A stretch of DNA of 22,192 bases from Bacillota bacterium. Its GTDB lineage: Bacteria > Bacillota_G > SHA-98 > UBA4971. Position numbers and translations under genes: made by a program. Below, piece by piece: positions 6,268-12,784 of the stretch; positions within the stretch are counted from its first letter, which is position 1; each line of letters begins with the position of its first letter. Below the pieces are notes generated by a model that was not told where the DNA came from, did not search any database, and saw nothing but the letters and a program-made list of their open reading frames with translations. Location of the stretch: positions 1 to 22,192 of the forward strand of contig JAAZEW010000181.1 in the NCBI GenBank assembly GCA_012512055.1, given 5' to 3'.

Positions 6268-7785
6268 TCAGCGACGGTTGGCAGGTTTGACCGCTTGTGC
6301 TATTTCGCCTTTTACAACCAACTCAGTGATTGCTTCAATGTCAGGATATAGCCAGCGATCATCTTCAAGAGGAGGCACGACGTCCCTAACCAAGTCGTAG
6401 ATCTTGCGAGTCAGAGAGGCTAATTTTTCAGGCCCCCTAAACTCTACCGCCTGACAAGCGCACATGAGTTCAATAGCAAGCACACGGGCAACATTCCCCA
6501 CGACTGCCCTGGCCTTGCGCGCAGCGGTAGTCCCCATACTAACGTGGTCTTCCTGGGATGCGGATACCGGAATAGAGTCTATGCTCGCAGGCGTACAAAG
6601 GACCTTATTCTCAGATACTAAGGATGCAGCAGTGTAATGGGGAATCATGAAGCCGCTGTTGATACCGCTGTGCGCAGTGAGAAAAGCCGGAAGCTGCGAT
6701 AGAGTCGGGTTCAGTAACCGCTCGATTCTCCTCTCGGATACGTTTCCAAGCTCGGCAACGGCGATTGATAGGAAATCCATGGCGAACGCCACAGGCTGGC
6801 CATGGAAATTGCCTGCTGATATCACGCTGCCGTCAGGGAAAACCAAGGGATTATCGCTGGCCGAGTTTATCTCAGTATTGATTACTTTGCTTACATATCC
6901 CAGGACATCCCTGGTGGCACCATGAACTTGAGGTATACACCTGAGTGAATATGCATCCTGCACTCGCAGCTCGCCCGGAGCACTCACAAGCCGGCTTCCT
7001 TGCAGCAACCGGCTAAGGAGCTCTGCACATTCCGTCTGGCCAGGATGAGGTCTGGCTTGGTGAAGACACGCGCGGAAAGCATCGGGAATTCCTCTCAAAG
7101 CTTCCATGGATAGGCACGCAACAGCATCAGCAGTCACAGCCATCACTAAGGCGTCGTAGAGTGCAATGGCACCCAAAGCAGTCATGGCTTGTGTGCCGTT
7201 TATGAGGCCCAAGCCTTCTTTGGGCATAAGCTTGAGAGATGAAATTCCGGCTCTCCGCAGAGCCTCGTCCGCGTCCATCAGCACACCGCCCATCCTGGCC
7301 TTCCCTTTCCCGAGGACGCCAAGGGCCAGGTGCGCGAGGGGAGCAAGATCGCCTGAAGCACCAAGGGAACCTTGCTCAGGGACAATCGGGCAAATATCAT
7401 GGTTGACCAGAGCCACTAAAGTCTCGATTAGTTCGTATCTAACCCCGGACAGGCCTTTAGCAAGGGAGTTGGCACGCAAAAGAATCATGGCCCTTACCAC
7501 TTCATCAGGAAAAGGAGCGCCTGTCCCTGACGCATGGCTCATGATAAGGTTCTCCTGCAACTTACAGAGCTCATCACGAGAGATTCTAACGCAGGCAAGA
7601 TGTCCGAAGCCGGTGTTGACTCCATAGATTACTCTGTCCTGGGTTAAGATAGACTCTACTGCCTGGCAGCTCCTGTCAACCTTCTCCCGCACATCACCGG
7701 CAATTCCCACATGTTTATGATAGCGCGCAACCCCTACGACATCCTCATAAGTAAGAGTCCCGCCGTTGATAAGTATTGTTGACAC
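6268..7785 (-). CDS. hutH: Histidine ammonia-lyase (HutH)
   Basis: A 505-residue aromatic amino acid ammonia-lyase, the usual HutH length. The ASGD motif that cyclises to the MIO cofactor is at residues 143-146 (GSLGASGDLAPLAHL), the catalytic tyrosine loop is YGVNTGFGHL (Tyr54), and LIMSHASGTG (Ser83-His84) matches the bacterial HutH type rather than phenylalanine or tyrosine lyases. The reaction turns histidine into urocanate and ammonia in the cytoplasm, the first step of histidine breakdown. No hutU, hutI or formiminoglutamate enzyme is in the window, so the rest of the pathway must be elsewhere. The start is GTG (7783-7785) with GGGAGA five bases upstream. The DapF-like racemase gene follows on the same strand; the gap holds a small hairpin (ACCGGT/ACCGGC type around 6205) but no clear terminator. 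Confidence 0.93.
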   Translation of the reverse strand: MSTILINGGTLTYEDVVGVARYHKHVGIAGDVREKVDRSCQAVESILTQDRVIYGVNTGFGHLACVRISRDELCKLQENLIMSHASGTGAPFPDEVVRAMILLRANSLAKGLSGVRYELIETLVALVNHDICPIVPEQGSLGASGDLAPLAHLALGVLGKGKARMGGVLMDADEALRRAGISSLKLMPKEGLGLINGTQAMTALGAIALYDALVMAVTADAVACLSMEALRGIPDAFRACLHQARPHPGQTECAELLSRLLQGSRLVSAPGELRVQDAYSLRCIPQVHGATRDVLGYVSKVINTEINSASDNPLVFPDGSVISAGNFHGQPVAFAMDFLSIAVAELGNVSERRIERLLNPTLSQLPAFLTAHSGINSGFMIPHYTAASLVSENKVLCTPASIDSIPVSASQEDHVSMGTTAARKARAVVGNVARVLAIELMCACQAVEFRGPEKLASLTRKIYDLVRDVVPPLEDDRWLYPDIEAITELVVKGEIAQAVKPANRR

Positions 7786-8090
7786 ATTAGTCTCCCTTTC
7801 TAGGGACTATCCATGCTCTCCGTGGCCAATAATGAGCTTTGGATAATCATTACTGTTTTCTACGACATGAGAATTGGCTAACACACAAATTCGCTGAAAA
7901 TTCTCAAATCCCTTCCCAAGAATCTTATGTGAGTCAGGCAAAATCCATCCCGGTTCCGCTCTTTTCATATTGTGGAATCATTTGTGGGGTGACAGCCCAA
8001 GGCTGGATAGATATCATAGCCGGGAGGGTGACAACACCCTTAATACCATACTTTACCTGGCGGCTTCTGCCGCAGAAGGGGAGATGTTGT
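7786..8090. other. Divergent intergenic region between hutH and the LysM gene, with structured leader
   Basis: Control signals for both flanking genes must lie here, but I find no convincing -35/-10 pair. Visible structure: GAGAATT (7869-7875) and AATTCTC (7899-7905) form an inverted repeat; on the right side GGCT/AGCC (about 8001-8020), GGGTG/CACCC (about 8026-8039) and CTTCTG/CAGAAG (about 8065-8076) make three small consecutive hairpins just before the ribosome site at 8078-8083. An open frame spans 7839-8090 in phase with the downstream gene but has no ribosome site and an unlikely composition, so I treat it as leader. Confidence 0.4.
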
Positions 8091-8654
8091 TTGTATCATC
8101 TGAAGAAGTATCTGGTTACTTTGATACTTGTGGTCACCATGGTTGCATCGATGGCAGTGACGGCTCTGGCTGAAGATGCAAGTGCACAGAGATCCACAAA
8201 CGGATTGCCGGTTCACCCGTCCTTTAGGGCAGGGCAAAACGGGCAAGTGTACTACACCGGAAACACTTCATCTGAATCAGCAGTCACCACAGGGCCTGTG
8301 ACCATCGATTGGCAGACTCTGTACGGGATACAGTTGCAAGTAAATCAAGGTTATCACCTGTGGCGGCTTGACCCGGTGGAGGTTGCCCGACTTGAGGGGC
8401 AAGACCTTGGCCTGAATCCTTCAACCGACACTTTCACCCTGTTTAGCAAGGTGGAAGTGGGCAAGTATTCAGGAACCGGCGAAGCGAAGGTCCTTGTGCA
8501 GCATGGAAGACGGGCGTATGTTGTCCAGCTAATCCAACCCTTCGGTTCCGGAGCACGGATGATTTGGACAATCAATATTGTCCGTGAGATCACAAAGCGT
8601 AAAGACGCTGCTCCAATCGCGAAGAAGGCTAAGACCTCCTTCACATACTGGTGA
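8091..8654 (+). CDS. Secreted protein, N-terminal half of a LysM protein interrupted by TGA
   Basis: 187 residues from a TTG start at 8091, chosen because GGGGAG stands seven bases upstream and because it begins a signal peptide (LYHLKKYLVTLILVVTMVAS, hydrophobic core, cleavage near ALA-ED). The remainder (VTIDWQTLYGIQLQVNQGYHLWRLDPVEVAR...GSGARMIWTINIVREI) is a soluble domain I do not recognise. It ends at TGA 8652-8654, and the reading frame then continues without another stop for 459 bases into two LysM domains. The half protein would be exported without a wall-binding part, while the downstream half has wall-binding domains and no signal. The simplest view is one gene of about 340 codons (8091-9113) carrying a nonsense codon. 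Confidence 0.65.
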   Translation: MYHLKKYLVTLILVVTMVASMAVTALAEDASAQRSTNGLPVHPSFRAGQNGQVYYTGNTSSESAVTTGPVTIDWQTLYGIQLQVNQGYHLWRLDPVEVARLEGQDLGLNPSTDTFTLFSKVEVGKYSGTGEAKVLVQHGRRAYVVQLIQPFGSGARMIWTINIVREITKRKDAAPIAKKAKTSFTYW

Positions 8655-8669
8655 CAGAACGGTCCTACA

Positions 8670-9113
8670 GTGGCAGCTTATGACCTTACGCCCAATTACC
8701 CGATTCCGGGCCCGCCTGTTACACAGAATCCGGGCTCAGGAACGGGAGGACGCATCGTCTACTACGTGCGCCCCGGGGACACCCTCTGGGCAATCTCAGT
8801 AAGGCAGGGCGTAACCGTCTACAGGCTCACCGAGCTAAACCCTGACATAAATGCGGATGCCCTGTGGGTAGGCCAGGTCATAATCATCCAAAACAACAAC
8901 CCGTGGGTGTCCACTCCTGTCACCGGCGGCACTACGATCCCTTCGGGACTAGGAACCGGCCACGGAAACAGGACTCATATCGTGGAACCCGGGGACACAC
9001 TTTGGGCGATTGCAACTCGCTACGGAGTGTCGCTCCAGGCCCTGATGAACGCTAACGGGATCAAGGACGCCAATGTTATCTGGGCCGGCCAGAAGTTGGC
9101 CATCCCGCGGTAA
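8670..9113 (+). CDS. Double LysM-domain protein, C-terminal half of the interrupted gene
   Basis: Two LysM domains that bind peptidoglycan or chitin-like glycans: VRPGDTLWAIS... (about residues 31-73) and VEPGDTLWAIATRYGVS... (about 104-147), preceded by a Pro/Gly-rich linker. It lies in exactly the same reading frame as the gene ending at 8654. The only nearby start is GTG 8670, 15 bases past that stop, and no Shine-Dalgarno sequence precedes it, so independent or re-initiated translation looks poor. It has no signal peptide although LysM proteins of this kind are exported. I therefore regard it as the tail of the upstream gene, made only by read-through, or dead, or correct in relatives without the TGA. 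Confidence 0.65.
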   Translation: MAAYDLTPNYPIPGPPVTQNPGSGTGGRIVYYVRPGDTLWAISVRQGVTVYRLTELNPDINADALWVGQVIIIQNNNPWVSTPVTGGTTIPSGLGTGHGNRTHIVEPGDTLWAIATRYGVSLQALMNANGIKDANVIWAGQKLAIPR

Positions 9114-9250
9114 GCGGTGTTTTGGCGGGCAAAGCGACGGCATAACCGGCGAAGCGGTGTCTTGACCACAATGTGGCACGCGACATGACGTGCGAATAAC
9201 GGAATATGCACGGGATCCGTCCTGATCTCAGCGCGGTCCCGCATGAGCAA

Positions 9251-9291
9251 ACAAAAGAGGCCCGACGGCTTGCGAAACAAGCGTCGGGCCT
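9251..9291 (-). terminator. Rho-independent terminator of the NifU-like gene
   Basis: AGGCCCGACG (9258-9267) pairs with CGTCGGGCCT (9282-9291); an inner CTTG/CAAG pair extends the stem around a GAAA-like loop. On the minus strand it is followed by CTTTTGTTTG, so it ends transcripts arriving from the gene at 9319-9717. The preceding stretch 9114-9250 has two small hairpins (CCACAATGTGG, GCACG/CGTGC) and no gene. Confidence 0.8.
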
Positions 9292-9318
9292 AGTCATTGA
9301 TTGCCTGGGCATTTGCGC

Positions 9319-9717
9319 TCAAGCTTGCTTCGCCTCAAGCTTCTGCGCCTTGAGTTTTCGAATGTAGTCGAGGATAGCCAGTCTGAGCGCAGCAGGACAC
9401 AAAACAGAACAGTGGATCTTCTGATCCGGGAGACCGCCTAGAGCACGGATAACATCCTCTTCGCCAATTTGATAAGCTTCTTCAATGGGCTTACCTTTGG
9501 CGAGCTCAGTAGTTATGCTACCGGTTCCGATAGCTGCAGGACATCCGTAAACCTTGAACTTGACGTCATCAATCCGCCTGTCCTTGACTTTAATGTACAC
9601 CTTTATGCAATCTCCGCACTCGGGATCCCCGATTGTTCCGATTCCGTCCGCATCCTCAATCTCACCGATGTTTTTTGGATCAAAGAAATGCTCAAGGGCT
9701 TTCTCATTGTAGAACAT
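9319..9717 (-). CDS. Iron-sulfur cluster assembly scaffold, NifU/IscU N-terminal type
   Basis: A 132-residue single-domain scaffold on which iron-sulfur clusters are built before transfer to target proteins. The three scaffold cysteines are present: Cys34 (DPECGD), Cys59 (YGCPAAIG) and Cys103 (IHCSVLCP), as is the Asp after the first Cys-Gly. Two further cysteines (Cys37, Cys107) are close by. The sequence opens FYNEKALEHFFDPKNIGEIEDADGIG, typical of clostridial NifU-like proteins. No cysteine desulfurase gene (IscS/NifS/SufS) is in the window. Start ATG has AAGGATGATC upstream at six to eleven bases. It lies 97 bases after the metallo-hydrolase gene on the same strand and may share its transcript. 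Confidence 0.9.
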   Translation of the reverse strand: MFYNEKALEHFFDPKNIGEIEDADGIGTIGDPECGDCIKVYIKVKDRRIDDVKFKVYGCPAAIGTGSITTELAKGKPIEEAYQIGEEDVIRALGGLPDQKIHCSVLCPAALRLAILDYIRKLKAQKLEAKQA

Positions 9718-9814
9718 GCTTCAGATCATCCTTCTTTCCAACCCTCTGACATGAGTTGCTTGATCATATATGAAGAAGAGATAAACGGCTATTCGGATCC
9801 TAAAGATTTGGATC

Positions 9815-10669
9815 CTAGACTTCAAACGAGAAGCCAACGCTTCCTAGCATGAATTTCTCCCCAAGCAAGCGAGCGATTTCGGCACAAGCGCGAAACCCGG
9901 TACAGTGAAGAGGGATCACTTTCTCTACACCAAGTTCAGTGAATACCTCTACGGTACGGTGAATCCGTCTCACACCGGCTTTATCTAAGTGCATACCACC
10001 AATTACGGCATACACCGCTCTGGTTTCAGTCAACTCCTGAATATGCTGTATGGTATTGATTGCCCCGACATGGCTGCAGCCCAAAATGATGATAAGGCCC
10101 TTAGAAGTCCTGATACCCATTGACCTGTCATCAGGAAGGAGGTCAGTCGCCCAATCCCCATCCCGCCTGATGAGAAACTCTTGTGATATGTCCTCAAAAT
10201 CATTGGTTCGTGGGATTTCGCCTGACACGACTATGCCGTCTTCCAACCAAACCGGTTCATCATCGAGATGAAGCTTAGTTCCTTGGGCAAGCAGCGCCTC
10301 CTTCGTTAGAGGAGACCCCACTTCCCTAACCTCATTATCTTCACTCTTAACGTACTTCTTCTCAAACACTTCCGGATGCGCATACAGGTTAACATGTTTT
10401 ACCTCATTCAACAGAGAAGGCAGGCCTCCTGTATGGTCGTAGTGTCCATGGCTCAACACTACAAGGTCTATGTCTTTGAGGTTCAGTCCAAGCTCGGTTG
10501 AGTTATGAACAAGTAATTCGCCGGACTGTCCGGTGTCAAAGAGTATTCTCCGTCCTCCGGCCTCAACCAGCAGGGACATCCCATGCTCTCCCCAAAGCTT
10601 CTGCCTCCGTACCAAGTTGTCAACCAGGACAGTCACCTTAGTCTCAGTAGCGGTGTCATGGCTTGCCAT
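9815..10669 (-). CDS. Metallo-beta-lactamase-fold hydrolase (COG1237-like)
   Basis: 284 residues with the metal-binding motif SHGHYDHTGG (His74, His76, Asp78, His79) and later metal-ligand candidates in ILGCSHVGAINTI and PLHCTGF. The order and the short C-terminal helix region resemble the COG1237 group, annotated in archaea as dihydropterin-(ribofuranosyl)aminobenzene phosphate synthase-like and widespread in anaerobic Bacillota with unknown substrate. It should be a cytoplasmic two-metal enzyme. The start ATG (10667-10669) has GGAGG eight bases upstream; the longer in-frame TTG start would place that site inside the coding region. A good promoter sits 54 bases upstream. I do not assign a substrate. 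Confidence 0.8.
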   Translation of the reverse strand: MASHDTATETKVTVLVDNLVRRQKLWGEHGMSLLVEAGGRRILFDTGQSGELLVHNSTELGLNLKDIDLVVLSHGHYDHTGGLPSLLNEVKHVNLYAHPEVFEKKYVKSEDNEVREVGSPLTKEALLAQGTKLHLDDEPVWLEDGIVVSGEIPRTNDFEDISQEFLIRRDGDWATDLLPDDRSMGIRTSKGLIIILGCSHVGAINTIQHIQELTETRAVYAVIGGMHLDKAGVRRIHRTVEVFTELGVEKVIPLHCTGFRACAEIARLLGEKFMLGSVGFSFEV

Positions 10670-10722
10670 TGCTTTCACCTCCACAGTCAAGGCAGTCTGG
10701 TATTCGTCATATGTTCACAACT

Positions 10723-10751
10723 ATTCTAATCCTTGTATGAATAGACATCAA
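10723..10751 (-). promoter_or_regulatory. Sigma-70/A-type promoter for the metallo-hydrolase gene
   Basis: On the minus strand TTGATG (plus 10746-10751) and TAGAAT (plus 10723-10728) are separated by exactly 17 bases. Transcription would start near 10716, about 47 bases before the chosen ATG. Confidence 0.6.
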
Positions 10752-10801
10752 CACAGAAGTATAAAAGACATTCTGTTACTGAAGAAGGCATAGAAAGACA
10801 G

Positions 10802-10837
10802 GAGGCCCGGCCACGAGATAATACACGGGCAGGCCTC
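10802..10837. terminator. GC-rich hairpin between the RRM and metallo-hydrolase genes
   Basis: GAGGCC (10802-10807) pairs with GGCCTC (10832-10837), with further pairs GCC/GGC inside an imperfect stem. A short TTT follows on the plus strand and a T-rich CTGTCTTTCT on the minus strand. It lies 60 bases past the stop of the RRM gene and most likely ends that minus-strand transcript. Confidence 0.5.
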
Positions 10838-10899
10838 TTTATCGGCAAAATAGTCCTACATGTCCCGATGCAATCGTCAAGACTGAATTTTCCTGCTAC

Positions 10900-11166
10900 T
10901 TACCGTCTGTGATGATGACCGCCTTCACCTGTCCGCTCCGGCCGTGGACGAGCCTCGTTTACAGTCAGGCTTCTTCCCTGGAAATCGACTCCGTTCAATG
11001 CGGCAATGGCATCGTCGGCTGCGTCCTCGGCTACCTCCACGAAACCAAAACCTTTGTCGGGAATGACCCGGACACCTGCCGGACTATAGTCTGCGAATAG
11101 ACTGCGGACATCTTCCTCAGTAGCATGGTAGGGCAGATTCCCTACATATAGACTCTTCAACGTCAT
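10900..11166 (-). CDS. Single-RRM RNA-binding protein
   Basis: A small protein of 88 residues made of one RNA-recognition motif: RNP2 LYVGNL (residues 6-11) and RNP1 KGFGFVEV (38-45), with a basic, His/Arg-rich tail (GGHHHRR). Bacterial proteins of this type bind single-stranded RNA and are common in cyanobacteria and some Bacillota and Bacteroidota, often cold-induced; the targets here are unknown. The ATG at 11164-11166 is chosen because AGAGAGG stands eight bases upstream and the RRM begins at once; a longer in-frame start at 11235 adds 23 residues without the domain. It has its own transcription unit between two hairpins. Confidence 0.85.
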   Translation of the reverse strand: MTLKSLYVGNLPYHATEEDVRSLFADYSPAGVRVIPDKGFGFVEVAEDAADDAIAALNGVDFQGRSLTVNEARPRPERTGEGGHHHRR

Positions 11167-11557
11167 TACTGGTGCCTCTCTTTCGTTTCGCTTGATCCTG
11201 TTTTCGGTACCTGATCCATTTCCGCCGCTTACCACTCTATGGCAGAGGAACTGGATCTTCTAAGAGTATTCCCAAGACAGTCCAATACTATCAGACACGA
11301 AGGAAGCCGCCGTGCAGCTTTGTTGAGCATAAGCCCCATTGTTGGAAACTGAAGGAATATGAATGCCAATAGAGAATGTAATTCCAGTAAGTTAAGCTTT
11401 CCATTACTAAGCCTGGGCTAAGAGTGCCTGTGAAACCAAGTATGAGTTCATCAGTTTTCGCTCGTTGTCTGAGGTTTTGGGTGGCCCCGCACGGTACGTA
11501 CACTTTCTGGAACCGGTGATCACTTATGGTGATTTACTTAGGATGGTGATAGCATTG
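11167..11557. other. Divergent intergenic region between RRM and sbcD-like genes
   Basis: It must hold promoters for both flanking genes. On the minus strand TTGGAC and TAGAAG (around 11257-11285) stand 17 bases apart but match the consensus poorly. On the plus strand I see no good pair. There is no gene with a ribosome site, no strong repeat and no RNA signature. Confidence 0.3.
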
Positions 11558-12784
11558 GTGTCTTTTCTCCACACCGCAGATTGGCAAATTGGGATGAAGG
11601 CGAGTCGCGTGGCGGATGTGGCGCCACATGTCCGCAAGGCCCGCATCGACACGGCAAGGCAGCTCATGCGCATGGCTTCCCAACTGCAGGTTGATTTTGT
11701 GCTTATTGCAGGCGACCTCTTTGAGAATAACCTCGTGGATAATGAAGCTGCTCACCGCGTGGCTGACGCTCTTTCCGCATGTTCTCCGATACCCGTTTAT
11801 GTCCTCCCGGGCAATCATGACCCTCTGACCGCTGATTCCATCTATAGCCGTTCCGCATTCACCGATTACCTTCCCCAAAACGTACATATCTTACGGACAT
11901 CTGAGCCTGTCGTGCCGGTACCGGGGGTAGTGCTCCTGCCTGCCCCGGTTATGTCCAAGGAGTCGTATGATGACCCCACTCAGCAGTTTCAGATACCTGA
12001 AGAGATGCAAGGGGATTCCATCGTAATCGGAATAGCCCACGGCTCACTGCGTATACCAGGCAAGTTCCAGGAGAATGATTTTCCCATACCGTTGGATGCC
12101 GCGAAAAGACTCGACCTTGATTACCTCGCGTTAGGGCACTGGCACTCTTTCTATGTGCATAATGACATGAGGACCGTATATCCGGGGACCCATGAACCGA
12201 CAGGCTTCGATGACCAAAGCAGTGCAGCTCTGGCCCATGTTACAATCCGTGCCCCAGGATCATTGCCGGACATCGAAAGAGTCGACACAGGCGCTCTCTC
12301 TTGGCAGACTCTTGAGCTTGGCGTGGACGGCGGCCCGGACCACGTAGTCAGCAGCATAAAACACGAAGTAAGCAAGGTGCAGGACCCGTCCGCAACCCTG
12401 CTTCGCGTGGTGCTCAAAGGCCATGCCCAGTCTGACGATTTGAAGTGGCTGGAGGATCTTGAGGTCTGGCTCAGAGCATGTTTGCTGTACGTTGAAATGG
12501 ACAAAACTCGCTTTGTCACACGTCCTGTCGGGCGAAGGCTGCAGAAGCTTGCAGCCGGTAATCCGTTCTTGCAGTCAATAATATCTGATCTGGCAGACAT
12601 CGCTTGCGCTCTGGGACACCCAATAGAGGATTTGCCTGAAGACCTGATAAGCGCCAGAGGTTCAGGTTCGTCAGCAATAGATGATGCACTCCAAGATAGC
12701 CTCGACCGGTGGGAGATTGAAGCTGAGGATGTAGAGGAAGCCCTCAGAACACTGGCCTCCATAGCTGAGGAGGTGATGTCATGA
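11558..12784 (+). CDS. SbcD/Mre11-like DNA repair nuclease (YhaO type)
   Basis: About 408 residues with a calcineurin-like metallophosphoesterase domain: FLHTADWQIG (Asp8; the usual DxH has Gln in place of His), IAGDLFEN, LPGNHDPLT, IAHGSL and ALGHWHSF in the right order. These make the two-metal site that cuts DNA ends and hairpins in Mre11/SbcD/YhaO. A C-terminal part without motifs probably caps the domain or binds the ATPase partner. The stop overlaps the ATG of the SbcC-like gene by four bases, so the two are coupled and should form a nuclease-ATPase complex. I prefer GTG 11558, seven bases after GGTGAT, since the domain then begins at residue 3; ATG 11543 (five codons earlier) is also possible. 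Confidence 0.85.
   Translation: MSFLHTADWQIGMKASRVADVAPHVRKARIDTARQLMRMASQLQVDFVLIAGDLFENNLVDNEAAHRVADALSACSPIPVYVLPGNHDPLTADSIYSRSAFTDYLPQNVHILRTSEPVVPVPGVVLLPAPVMSKESYDDPTQQFQIPEEMQGDSIVIGIAHGSLRIPGKFQENDFPIPLDAAKRLDLDYLALGHWHSFYVHNDMRTVYPGTHEPTGFDDQSSAALAHVTIRAPGSLPDIERVDTGALSWQTLELGVDGGPDHVVSSIKHEVSKVQDPSATLLRVVLKGHAQSDDLKWLEDLEVWLRACLLYVEMDKTRFVTRPVGRRLQKLAAGNPFLQSIISDLADIACALGHPIEDLPEDLISARGSGSSAIDDALQDSLDRWEIEAEDVEEALRTLASIAEEVMS

Noticed and set aside
7930..8090. c-di-AMP (ydaO-type) or c-di-GMP riboswitch ahead of the LysM gene
   Set aside because: Such riboswitches often precede wall-related genes and the leader is hairpin-rich, but the conserved blocks of either class are not present in order.
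7839..8090. Longer N terminus (84 more residues) for the LysM gene's first half
   Set aside because: It would bury the signal peptide, contains no domain, and has no ribosome site, whereas TTG 8091 has a good one at seven bases.
8652..8654. Selenocysteine codon in the LysM protein
   Set aside because: No convincing SECIS-like stem-loop follows the TGA, the position is in a linker rather than an active site, and the flanking residues fit no known selenoprotein.
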